The notes under the pieces: model-generated
Seen by the model: only the letters and a program-made list of their open reading frames with translations
Database searches by the model: none
Told to the model about the DNA's origin: nothing
Assembly: GCF_011075055.1 (NCBI RefSeq)
Contig: NC_058139.1
Location: 14,405,584 to 14,469,583, forward strand
DNA from: Mangifera indica
Taxonomy: Eukaryota; Streptophyta; Magnoliopsida; Sapindales; Anacardiaceae
DNA: 64,000 nucleotides
Direction: 5' to 3'
Program-made: the position numbers and the translations under genes
Shown: piece by piece, positions 1 through 10,602 of the stretch
Layout of the letters: the number at the start of each line of letters is the position of its first letter
Position numbering within the stretch: the stretch's first letter is position 1

Positions 1-510
1 TTCAGTTGAGCTCTGTAAACCATGGATTAGAGTGTTTGAGTGATGTATTTAGCCGTTAAATATATAATTTAAAAGTTTTTGTTTTGTAAGTATTATTTTC
101 GTGAGTTTGATTAAAGAATAGTTTACTACGTAATAATATTTTTAAGTAAAATTATATACATAAAAATAAATATTAATTTATATATTAATAATTATATATT
201 AAAATATAATTAAATAATTTTAAATTATAAATAATTAATTAATCATATGATATTAAATTAATACTAATAAAAAAATTAGTGCAAATGATTAGTAAACAGA
301 ATTTTATCTAACATTAGGTATTCCTTGAGGATATCCTAATAAATAGATATATGATGGCAAGCTTACATAATTTCCATAATTAAAATAAGTGACAAAAAGA
401 GATCAGCACGCAGACATTGAAAGAGGTCAATAAATACTCATAAAATAAGTGGATAAAATCAATACCAAACAAATCCATTTCAAGCACTGACTCTCACAAC
501 AAATTTCCCA
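1..510 (+). promoter_or_regulatory. Upstream region and leader of the J20-type gene
   Basis: This is AT-rich noncoding sequence directly upstream of the start codon at 511. An AT-rich stretch at about 429-446 (ataaatactcataaaata) is a possible TATA region, and the following 60 bases would then be the 5' leader. No specific regulatory element can be assigned, and the transcription start is inferred only from spacing. Confidence 0.3.
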
Positions 511-2287
511 ATGTGTTGCAGCGCCAACAATGGATCATTGCTTGCCGGAACTCAAACCCGGTTCTTCTTCACCCAATCCGACCCCTTCCTCCGTTTCAAG
601 CCGACCCGGATCCCAATCGGATCCTTCAAAATCAAGGCCAAAATCAATGATGCTCTGGTGAAAGAGTCCGCCGGGATGTCCTTCTACAACCTTCTGGGGA
701 TACCCGAGTCCGGAACCTTGCCGGAGATCAAGCAGGCGTACAAGCAGCTGGCACGGAAGTACCACCCTGACGTGTCGCCACCGGATCGTGTCGAGGAGTA
801 TACGAAACAGTTTATCCGGGTCCAGCAAGCTTATGAAACGTTGTCGGATCCAAGAAGGAGAGCTATGTACGATCGTGATATGTCTAAAGGCCTTCACCTA
901 GCCTTCTCCGCGAGAAAACGATATCAAAACGACGTGGTATTGTGTTTGCTTTTTTTTTTTTTTAATTTAGATTTTATGGATATGGTTGTGTGTTCAAATG
1001 TTTTTACCTTCGATTTTTGTGCTCATTATAATTATTGTTGTTATTGTTATTTATTTGCTAGGGTTTGTTTTGACTTTAGAGTTTTAATTTTGATTTTTGT
1101 GCACGGATTGGATTAAGGTGGGTTTGGAGGAATTTGGGTTTTTGTGTTAAGTTTCAGGAGAATTTGGGTGTCTCATATTTGATAAATTATTGTTTTTTGG
1201 TGGTTATAATCCTATGTTGGTTGCTGAGAGGAAAGGTAAAAAAGAGAAAAAATAAATAAATATATTTAAATATATTTATGGGTACATTTTTCTGGGATTG
1301 TGAAGAATAGTCGATTGTGTACATTGTAAAAATTTAAATACTTTGTAAACATAATATTTAGATTTGTTCTGTTGTTATAATGTATTGAGATAATATTTTT
1401 AATTTGGAAGAAGAGGTGGATCTACTGCCAAATGGTATTTCTATGGTCTAATTTACTAAAGAGAAATCAATTGGGAGGAGAAAACAGCTTAAAGTAAGCA
1501 AACACAAATGAAAACTACGAATTTTAGGGGTATTTATTGTTGTTGTAAATACTTTTCGAAATTCTGTGTATTGATCATAGTGTGAACCTTTGCGGTGGCC
1601 TTCTGCAAAATTTATTTGCTTTTTCAGTGCCAAGATTGTTGGCTATCATCCCTTTGTTTCTGCATTTCATTTTAGGAACAGAAGTTTGTTTCTTGATTTA
1701 TTATATGAATTTTTTAAGTATTACTAATTCTTGTGGTAGTGTGATTGTCATTTTCTAATGAAAATTGAATCATTCTATCATGTCTTAGTGATGTAGTGAT
1801 GGAAATCATATTTGGTTACAAAGATGTTGACTTGATATTTTATATGTTTTGGTGGGTTAGAGTTTAATCTCTTCCAAATCTTCTTCTGTTTCTTTTTTCC
1901 CTTTGATATTTATTTGACAATGTGTTTGCTTTTCTCTTCTTTCCAGAGATATTTTAGCCTTTGAATGTTTGAAAGAAAAGGCTGGGTTGTTCTGGTTTTC
2001 TTTGAATTTTGAGATTTGCTCATAAGTGTTTGCAAATCCACCCTCCAATGTTTTAAAAGAGTTCATCTTTTTTCTATTTCAGAGCCTAACTGCTGTTGTA
2101 ATAATCACCTTTAACTCATTTGCGTTCTTATTGCAATCAGGAGATGGAAGACAGAGGCGAGTGGAAGAATCGTTGGCAATCTCAGCTGTCTGAGCTGAAG
2201 AGAAGAAGCATGAATAAGGAAGCGAGTGGAAACATGTCATGGGGAGCTCGAATGCGCCGGCAAAGGGAAGAATTATCAAAGGAGTAA
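511..2287 (+). CDS. Chloroplast J-domain co-chaperone, DnaJ20/DJC-type (two exons)
   Basis: Exon 1 is 511-936 and exon 2 is 2141-2287, giving about 190 residues, close to the roughly 200 of Arabidopsis J20. Residues 1 to about 50 are Ser/Thr/basic-rich with few acids, as expected of a plastid transit peptide. Residues 57-123 form a J domain with the HPD signature at 85-87 (KYHPDV), which stimulates Hsp70 ATPase activity. Exon 2 follows a TTGCAATCAG acceptor and supplies the family's conserved tail (EWKNRWQSQL, then MSWGARMRRQREEL) and a TAA stop. J20 proteins are known to deliver misfolded deoxyxylulose-5-phosphate synthase to plastid Hsp70 for refolding or Clp degradation. The same role here is inferred from family membership. 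The intron is about 1.2 kb. The donor could be GTGGTA at 934 or GTATTG at 937; I prefer 937, and both keep the frame. Confidence 0.9.
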
Positions 2288-4164
2288 CATCCAGGATGAG
2301 GAAATTGAGGTACTTTTTGGCATGTGTTAATTGAAAGAGTTGAGGAGTATTACTTTTCTAATGGAATTTGTTAGTTACCAAGAAATAGAAATTGTATAGT
2401 TTGCTTGCTTAGCATAACTATCGGCAATGAATATTGTACATATACTTGTATTGACATAAAAATTTCGATATTATAATTTTAGTTTTCTTCTGTTTATTTG
2501 TTGCTCTTTGTATTGGATGCTGAAAAACATAGTCTGAATTGAAATGGTTATAGAGCTGGTAAAATTATGGGAGAAAGCCTAGAATAAAATTGTTTGTCTG
2601 GTAATTAAAATTGTTGTGACATCTCAAAGAATTTAAGGTTTTTAGTTTTTACCTTAAAGTAAATGGATGAATTAGGCAGTGAAATTGTTTTGCCCAAGTT
2701 CAAGTAATATTTTGTATACAAATAATAACTACAAATTTGATTATAAATAGTAATATATTATTATGTGATTAAATATTATTTATTTTTAAATCAAAATTAT
2801 TCAATTATATAATGACATATTATTATTTGTATTCAAATTTATACTTATTATTTATAAAGATAGTTTTAATAATTACTTTAGGGTTTTTAATAGTTTTCTA
2901 AAAAGCATTAAGAAATATCCACCAAGTGATTTGATTTTTCTGTGGAGCTGAAAGTGATTGGAAGCTTGTTTCCTTCATACAACAATTAAATTGATAATGA
3001 GTCAATTTTCCTTTTTATTATTTTTTTGTAAGCTTGTGAAGTGTCGAAAGAGATGTGAAAACTTTTAAAACAAATCGATGTCCCCTTGTCACTATCACGT
3101 TGAATTATGTGGACACTGTGTAAACAGCATCAAGAGTGGTCTTTGAGTGAATTGAGGGGACCAACAAAAAAAAGTTAAAAGAAATGAAACAGAAAATGGG
3201 TAGGTTTGCTTCATTTTCCAATTATTTCCAACTTATAAAGAAGAGGTCCATACTATTCTAGGCTTAAACGGCAATTACAAGTGCCAAAGCCTTCTTGTGG
3301 TTGTGGCTCAAATGTTGTCTTATTCCAATTCCACTCAATTTTTTCGTCTCTCATTAGTCAGTTCTTTTCAAAATTCAAAAATATAGTTTTCCCAAATTTT
3401 TGTTATACATTTGTTACCAGGCGGTGGATTGAAGGCTTAGGCAAGTGTACATTTATTAGTTGGACGGTGGCATAGCCTATGTATACCCTCCTCCCCGTCT
3501 TTGCAATTGCAAACGTACACACATCCATCCATTTGATAGAATTTCACACATATTTTGTTCCTTGTCATGCGATTTGTAGCCTCTCGGCTTCCGTTTATTT
3601 GATTTTAGTCCACTCATATTTGTTATTACGTTTACAACATGTTATTAACAGAATCTATTCGAGTATATCTTAATACTTTTGATATTTCAATTATATTTTT
3701 GTTCCATTTGTGTGATTCAAATATAGATATTTCAATTATAATATTGTTTTGTTTGTAAAATACTAATTATAAATGCTTAAATTATTATTACTATGATTCT
3801 GTTTATTTTTTTATTATATTTATTTTTCTATTTGTGAAAAGCAAATTGTGGGTATTTATATATATGTTATTTTTATAATTTCTTCATATTTATAAATGCA
3901 GATTATAATTGTATTCCACTTGCAGCATAAAATTTAAAAAATCATGAAAAATATGACCCAATATCCTAAATATAATCAAAACTAAGATTTTACATGCCTA
4001 AATTTAAAATTCAATATTTCAATATTAATTACAAAACTTGAAGTTTTGTCAATATGAGATAAATATGAATTTGAAGTTCTGACACAACAATTTTTGTTTT
4101 TAAATTATACATTCCTCATCATAAGATTAATTTTGTTATTTTTATCGACATATAGTTTGTGGAA
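2288..4164. other. 3' flank of the J20-type gene and AT-rich spacer
   Basis: This holds the presumed 3' UTR (an aataaa at about 2583 could serve polyadenylation), an AT-rich inverted-repeat element at 2702-2880 listed separately, and otherwise unassigned AT-rich sequence. The short open frames at 3281-3673 have no recognisable similarity or codon character and are not called as genes. Confidence 0.5.
2702..2880. repeat. AT-rich MITE-like imperfect inverted repeat
   Basis: The left arm (2702 to about 2765) and the reverse complement of the right arm (about 2812 to 2880) align over roughly 70 bases with scattered mismatches. Both begin AAGTAAT and share blocks such as ACAAATTTGAT/ATAAATTTGAA and AATAATA. 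The layout is that of a small nonautonomous DNA transposon in a gene's 3' flank. A target duplication is not clear. A structurally similar AT-rich repeat occurs at 62215-62405. Confidence 0.45.
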
Positions 4165-5048
4165 ATGTCGAATACCATAAAGCTTCAATATGTTACTCTA
4201 AGGTTGGACGGAGAATATTATACTGAGAAGGCCTTTAACATGGTTTTTTATTTAGAATCAATGAACTTTAGAGAAGTAATTAAAGAAGAAAATAGAACAT
4301 CCTGGTAGGATAAATACAAGACAAATATTTTCCTTCGGCATCACATCCATGAAGGATTGTGAGCCGAATACTTTGGTATAATAGATCCACTAGAATTATG
4401 TAAAAGTCTAAAAGATAGATTTGTGCATCATAAATCAATAATGCTCCCAATGGTACAATATGATTAGACTCATTTACGCTTACAAGATTATAAATTTAAG
4501 TAAATAAAACTATGTCTTGTTCAAACTAGTTTTCTAAATGAGGTTATGTGAAGAAATTTTTTTGAAGAAAATACGTTATAAAAGATAATTTTCACATTTC
4601 ACCCATCAAATATGCTCCTGCAATAACAATAATAGGAAAGAAAATTAAAAAAATATTTTAAATTAATATCATGTTTGCTTATGGCTAAACAAAATGATAA
4701 ATTACTAATGAAAAATCATCCAATTGGCCAAATTGGTACAACGCCATTCCTTGAAGTGAACACAACTCTCAATGGGTAGTTCTCATAGGTGTGGATGAGG
4801 TTGTGGGCAAAATAATTTTTAACCTATAGGTGGTTATAGTAGGAAATCTCACCACCAAAAATGGACCAGGGTTGAACTAAAACAGAAAATATAAGAGTAA
4901 TGCAGAGCAAACCACAAAATAATAAAAATAAGTGTTATAGATATGATTGTAACGACCACATTGGTTGAGTACATGTCGTACACTCAAATATTTGATGGAT
5001 CTATATAAGCATCCATAAAAATTACTAAGAAGAAGATAGAATCAAATT
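4165..5048 (+). pseudogene. Copia-A gag (UBN2-type) remnant
   Basis: Read from the ATG at 4165, the frame gives MSNTIKLQYVTLRLDGEYY, then a block resembling the retrotransposon gag core (LCKSLKDRFVHHKSIMLP and LRLQDYKFK). This matches the UBN2/gag-polypeptide pattern of plant copia elements in which the core is followed by a NHPxGxTPFPEVN-like segment; here it reads NHPIGQIGTTPFLEVN near 4715-4765. Several in-frame stops replace tryptophan codons (TAG for TGG), consistent with C-to-T decay of methylated DNA. The reading ends where the LTR at 5049 interrupts it and resumes at 6238. Confidence 0.7.
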
Positions 5049-6237
5049 TGAAAAACCTTTAATGGTAAATTAATCCCTTAAGGGGGGTGGGGGGGAGGGG
5101 GTGAGTAGGATTATTAAAAAAATTAATCACAAACTTATCAAATAAAATTTTTCATCAACTTTCCACAAGCAACAATCAAACAAAGCATAAAGTAAAGGAG
5201 AGAGGTTGAGAGACTGTTTAGGAGTTTTAGAGTGGTTCGGAGCTTTTCATCCTAAACCACTTGTTCAAGAAACTAGTTTGAAGTTTTCACTTAAATCACT
5301 TTCGAATTACACTAGTTGAATCGAGATTGCACCTTTTTATAATAGTGATACAAGATTTCATCAAAGTGTAATTGAAATAAGAATTTCAAGTAATATATGC
5401 CTTTAATAGGATAATTTTACTAATGTGTATAAGAGTTTCTCTTAAAGATTTGAATTTGAGATTTCTAGTGAAAGACTAAGAGCTTGGAGATGAAATGATG
5501 ATTCTTGGATGCTTTGGATATGTTCTCTAACCCTTCTGACTTCAATCCAATTTGTTTATATAGCTTGAACACTTGAAAGATCTGTTGGATTTATATTAGT
5601 GGCTATTGACTTATGGAAATGATGTTTTAGCCTCGAAAACACAACAGGACAAACATCTTATATTGAAGCATGACAACCCTCTTACACATTCGAACTTTGA
5701 CAGCTTTGAATCAGACGTTTAACGGTTGAATTTTTGAAATGCACTACTTAAGGGATTGGTGTTTCTTTTACCAGGATGGACATCCTACTTTGCACCTTTA
5801 GAATTCCAAAATGCTTTAGACATGAAAGGAAAGGCAAAGGACAAGCAAGGAAATGGGCGTCCTACCATGTTGATTGTGTTGACCATCCCAAATTAGCTTT
5901 TAAATGCATTAAAAAGGGGACAAACATCACATGGTCGTCTTTCAAGCTTGGTCAAACTCCTTTCATTAGGGATAGGTGTCCTTATCCATTTGGCAAAAAT
6001 TCTAAAGAGCTTCAAAGTTGCAAGGACATACATAGGACGGGCAAAGGAATCAGGGTGCCATAAGGGACGACGTCCCATATTCGAGGATGATTGTCCCGTC
6101 GTAAAAAATTTTAAGCATAAATTTTGCCCATCTTTCGGTCAAAGAATTTTATGCCATGATCTTAATTAGCTAATTAAATATTATTTAATAACTTTAAACT
6201 TAGTTCTAACATAATCAAAACACTTAAGGGTCTAACA
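5049..6237 (-). mobile_element. Solo LTR (1,189 bp) inserted in Copia-A
   Basis: The boundaries are TGAAAAACC at 5049 and GGGTCTAACA at 6237. On the minus strand it reads TGTTAGACCC...GGTTTTTCA, the 5'-TG...CA-3' form of an LTR. Flanking pentamers are AAATT and AAATC, a four-of-five match to a target duplication. It is homologous over its whole length to the solo LTR at 25688-27197. Orientation is inferred from the TGTTA-type end and is less certain than the boundaries. The small open frames within 5776-6169 are not genes. Confidence 0.75.
5082..5101 (+). other. G-run with G-quadruplex potential inside the solo LTR
   Basis: Runs of six, seven and five guanines are separated by single bases (GGGGGGT, GGGGGGGA, GGGGG). 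Splitting the seven-G run gives four GGG tracts with short loops. The homologous position in the other copy (about 25720) reads agaggaaggtgaatagg, so the run is specific to this copy. Confidence 0.5.
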
Positions 6238-8618
6238 AAATCTTGTTGATAATTTAGATCTTGTTGATTCAGTGAATCTTGATGTTTCATACTTCCTTCA
6301 AGAGTAATAATGTAAAACACTTGATAGTGACATGATTGCCTAAGATTATCAAGACTAAAGTCCATCTTGATTTCTTGTTTTGACGTTAAGGAATCATGTA
6401 CATTATTTTGTATGCATATTACCATGTACTTCGTCCTTTCATTATTTTGTATACATTATAACCAATGTAACTTTCAAATGAAAGGATATGAATTTTGAAA
6501 TTGAAGCTTTAACACCAAAGGTGATGATATAGATATGTATATGATAGATAATGCAACAATACACACAATTCTAAAAGACAAAAAAATTTCCTTAACTTTA
6601 TCATCAATCAAAGCTAAAGTAAACACTATTTCAAAGTTAACAAACCTAATTCAGGTTCTAGAAGAGCCATAATTTTATTGAAAAATGGTACCAACTTAAG
6701 CATTACTAATACATTATATTCAAGTAAATCTAGAAGAAATTTACTAAGTTTTAAAAATATAAAAAATAATAGTTATCATATTGAAACCATGAGTGAAAAT
6801 GATATAGAATTCCTTTGTATAACTTGCAATGCATTTGGTCAAAGACATGTACTAGAAAAATTATTTGTTTTATCATCTGGATTGTATTATATAATCATAA
6901 AGGCAACAAAAACTTATGCAGTATCGAATCGAAAGTTCTCATATTCAAAGATTTTTATGCTTTGACATGATCATCTAGGTCACCTAGGATCTATAATGAT
7001 GCACAAGATTATCAAAAATTCACATAGACATTCATTAAATAACTCACATGTATATGTCTCAATTACATCTCCTCAACGCACAAAATAAGACCTCAACATC
7101 GTTTGAGAATTTATGTTAGATATAATTCACCATCTATTATTAAGTATCTTTAACCATTGATAGATGGTCTTTTTACTACACGTTTTACGAATTATCATTT
7201 TGATGAGACAACATTCCTACCTTTAGGGGAAAAGAAAATGTTTCCTAAAGTTAGACATAAACACAATTGACATTTACCTACCATGTTTCATCTAGATTCT
7301 TGTATATCCCAAAGTGAAACTAATGCGTAAAGGATAATGTATTTATAAATTATTGTAAACCAAATGTCAGATACATTTGTGGATATGAAAAAAGTGACAA
7401 GATCACATATATAAACTACAACACATCAATAAGTATTAATGTAACCATTGAACCATCCATTTGATTTATGGCTGATCAATCTACAATGCACCAAAAGTAT
7501 AGTAGACCTATTAGATAAAAAGACATTGTTTTTAAAAAGTGAAAGACGAAGAATCAAACAAATATCAATTATGACTATCCTAAAATAATTGAAAAATCCA
7601 CACTTATTAACATTTCTCCAGAAGTGATTATGGTTCTTGAAGAGACTAGATCCCTTGATATGAAATAAACTCCTAAAATATATGAAAATGAGCATACAAA
7701 AACCTATATAAATTATACTTATATAAGAGAGATATAGAATTGTGAAATGGTTAACATTGATGATGTATTTTCATTTGTTATAGCTATTGAAGTTATGAAT
7801 GGTGATGACTTTGAACTACACACTATAGGTGATACAGACAAAGACATGATTGGTCTAAATGGGAAGAAGCAATTTAGGTAAAATTAGCTTATCTAACAAA
7901 ACGTCAAGTGTTTGGGTCTGTAGTCCGAACACCTAAGATATATAACTCCTTAGATATAAATGAGTATTTGTGAGAAAAATAAATAAGAAAAATGAGATTG
8001 CTAGATATAAAGTAAAACTTTTGGTTCAAGGCTTTTCCAAAGGTTGGGTATGAACTTTAATGAAACATCTATATCAATGATGGATATAATCACATTCAGA
8101 TATTTGATCAGTTTAATAGTCCTTCAAAAACTGGATATATGTCTAATAGACATAGTTATTCCCTATTTGTATGAAAACTTAGATATTAAATTCTATATGA
8201 AACTTCTTGAAGAATTTAAATTGCCTGAAACAAATGGAGTCAATCCAAAATGCATGTATTCAATCAAGTTACAAAAAGTGTTGCACAAAATGAAACAATT
8301 TGGAAGAATATGGTCAATCACCTCAGTAAATACTTGATAAAAGAGAGATATGTGAATAACCATATATATGCCCATGGGTCTTTATAAAAAGGTCAAAATT
8401 GAGATTTTTCATTATGGTGATATATGTTGATAACATGAATATAATTGGGATTCTTGAAGAACTCATAAAAACTATTGAATACTTGAGAAAGGAATTTGAG
8501 ATGAAAGATTTGAAGAAAATAAAATATTGTCTCGACTTACAAATCGAGTATAATTCAAATGGAATACTTATCATCAATCAATATATATCGATAAATTGTC
8601 AAAATGCTTTAATATGAA
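6238..8618 (+). pseudogene. Copia-A protease/integrase/reverse-transcriptase remnant
   Basis: In successive frames this reads as copia pol. About 6515-6600 is a protease-end/pre-integrase segment (DDIDMYMIDNATIHTILKD). The frame at 6678-6965 holds the GAG-pre-integrase block (TNTLYSSKSRRNLLSFKNI and SSGLYYIIIKATKTYAV). About 7090-7270 is an integrase tail (SPSIIKYLEPL). About 7960-8600 is reverse transcriptase: the frame at 8044-8337 carries MMDIITFRYLISLIVLQKL, and the frame at 8399-8617 carries YVDNMNIIG, where the catalytic YVDD is changed to YVDN. Many stops and frame changes are present. It is interrupted at 8628 by a Mutator-like element and continues at 9421. Confidence 0.75.
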
Positions 8619-9428
8619 TAAAACTTAGGCCAAAGGACTATTTCCCACCCAAGGTATACTACAATGTCAAGTGTCCCCCTTTATCTATGATAACACCAAA
8701 TGTCCACCCATCAGCAGTTAAAACTAACGAAACCCTAACCCCTTGAAATTTTATCTCATTTTGCCTCCCTAAACTTTAAAAACTAAAAATTTCCCCCAGC
8801 CTAAGTTTTAAAAAATGGCAGTTTCACCCTAAGGTTTCGTCTTGAAATCTCCAACGTCATCTCTGACTCCATTGTCGACAGCTTCTCCCTCCTAAAACAT
8901 CTTTTTCTTTCGACGATCTCTTTCCTCCCATTTGGACACCCGATCGACGTCAGAAGAGCGGTGGAAGACGAAGAACTTTGTTGAGGAAGACGAAGTTCTT
9001 CGTCCTCCCAGACGAAGACGAAGCTATCGTTTTCGTTTGGGAAGACGAAGATCGGGCATCCAACGTCGATCAAGCCTTCAAATGAGAGGAAAGAGACCGT
9101 CGGAGGGAGAGGATGCTTTAGGAGGGAGAGGTCACCGACAATGGAGCCAGAGATGATGTCAGAGATTTCAAAACAAAACCCTAGGGTGAAACTACCATTT
9201 TTTAAAACTTAGGTCGGGGGAAACTTTTAGTTTTTAAAGTTTAGGGGGGCAAAAAGAGATTATATTTTAGTTTATTTTTAATATTATAGAGAAAATAACG
9301 ATTTTACCCTTACTGCCATTAATTTTAACTGCTGATGGGTGGGTATTTGGTGTTATCATAGATAAAGGGGAGACATTTGATATTGCAACATACCTTGGGT
9401 GGGAAATAGTCCTTTGGCCTAAAACTTA
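8619..9428. repeat. 9-bp target site duplication TAAAACTTA flanking MULE-1
   Basis: TAAAACTTA occurs at 8619-8627 and again at 9420-9428, immediately outside the inverted termini. A perfect 9-bp duplication is the hallmark of Mutator-superfamily insertion. Removing the element and one copy rejoins the Copia-A RT sequence. Confidence 0.9.
8628..9419. mobile_element. MULE-1: nonautonomous Mutator-like element (792 bp)
   Basis: It begins GGCCAAAGGACTATTTCCCA and ends with the exact reverse complement. The two arms stay largely complementary for well over 150 bases (for example the AAATTTTATCTCATTTTG region on the left against the right arm at about 9230-9330). The core (about 8830-9190) is GC-richer and repeats GAAGACGA in both orientations, so it can fold back. 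It encodes no transposase. The two open frames in the core (8801-9073 minus, 8932-9156 plus) overlap each other and look like by-products of the repeat. Confidence 0.9.
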
Positions 9429-9691
9429 TCCTTTAAACACACCAATGGTTGTTCAGTTTCTTAATCCAAAAAAATGACCCATTTTATCTTAAAGAAGAAG
9501 ATGAAAAGACACCCAGTCTTAAAATACCATATCTTAATGTCACTAGTGTCTTATTATATTCAGTCCAATGTACTAACCATATATATTCTTCATAGTAAAT
9601 TTGTTGGCCCAATTTAACCTATACTAACCCATCACTACTAAAATTAAATCAAGCATATACTTCGTTGTCTATGTATTTGAGATTATTCTAT
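9421..9691 (+). pseudogene. Copia-A RT/RNase H remnant, middle piece
   Basis: The sequence between MULE-1 and MULE-2 resumes the copia polyprotein. It reads NTPMVVQFLNPKK followed by a block equivalent to the PYLxxxGALMYLAxCTRPDI region, here decayed. It fits directly between the RT end at 8618 and the RNase H piece at 10491, which is the main evidence that one copia element was hit repeatedly. Confidence 0.65.
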
Positions 9692-10490
9692 GGCTAAAAG
9701 ATTATTTCCCACCCAAGGTATGCTGATTTCCTAAAGTTCTCGTCGTTAACTTTGAAAATATCATTTACCCACTTATGGCCGTTTAAATTTATTAATTTTA
9801 AGGGTAAAATTGTTATTTTATATTTAATATTAAAATTAAACTTAAATATGATTTCATTTTTCCCCCTAAAAGTTTAAAAACTAACTTTTCTTCCCCCAGC
9901 CAAGTTTGAAAAAATCAAATTTTCCCCCTACAGGTTTTAAAATCCAATCACCTTTTTCGATGTCATCGTCAGTTGTCTCTCCCTCTTGATAGCTTCCCAT
10001 CCTTTGATGTGCTGCCTCATCTCCACCCCAACCCCTCTGGTGTCCAAAAACATCATCTGGGAAGAGGAATTGTCTTCCCAGACGAAGACGAGACGACTCA
10101 TCTTCCTCTAAGAAGAAGTCTCGTCTTTATTTGGGAGGACGATCATCTTCCCAAACGATGTTTTTAGACACCTGAGGAATTAGGGTAGAGGTGAGGCAAC
10201 TCATCGGAGGATGGGGAGCCGTCGAGAGGGAGAGATGACTGACGATGGTGTCGAAAAAGTTGATCGAATCTTGAAACTAAACCCTAGGGGGAAAATGTGA
10301 TTTTTTCAAACTTGGCTAAGGGAAGAAAATATTAGTTATTAAACTTTTAGAGGAGAAAATGAGATAAAATTTTTAGGGGTTAAGGTTCCGTTAATTTTAA
10401 CCGACCATGAGTGGGTAAATGGTATTTTCAAAGTTAACGGGGGAACTTTAAGAAATCAGTATACCTTAGGTGGGAAATAGTCATTTGGCC
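9692..10490. mobile_element. MULE-2: nonautonomous Mutator-like element (799 bp)
   Basis: The termini are GGCTAAAAGATTATTTCCCA on the left and the near-complement ending AAATAGTCATTTGGCC on the right. The perfect 9-bp duplication TTATTCTAT lies at 9683-9691 and 10491-10499. The arms are inverted over about 200 bases. The core (about 9960-10270) carries inverted copies of CTTCCCAGACGAAGACGAGA-like sequence. It has the same family features as MULE-1, but with more terminal mismatches, so it may be older. It encodes no transposase. Confidence 0.9.
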
Positions 10491-10602
10491 TTATTCTATT
10501 ATATCAAATTCCCAAAAAACCTAGTTTGATTGGATAAGAAGATGTCAATTATCTTTTAGACCCTCATAAGGCCCACTTGTGGACGAGATATATTTTTATT
10601 TA
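10491..10602 (+). pseudogene. Copia-A RNase H remnant between two MULEs
   Basis: These 112 bases read as the copia RNase H block around LVGYADAGYLSDPHKARSQTGY; visible here are DPHKAHLWTRYIFI and a preceding SLIG segment. They lie between MULE-2 and MULE-3 and join the flanking copia fragments in frame order. Confidence 0.6.

Noticed and set aside
535..897. A 120-residue minus-strand frame opposite J20 exon 1
   Set aside because: It is a shadow of the coding strand; the plus frame has a full J domain with HPD.
3281..3673. Two adjacent 64-codon frames between the J20-type gene and Copia-A
   Set aside because: No similarity, no start context, and hydrophobic composition expected from T-rich noncoding DNA.
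5776..6169. Overlapping frames suggesting a small gene
   Set aside because: They lie wholly within a solo LTR whose relative at 25688-27197 does not keep the frames.
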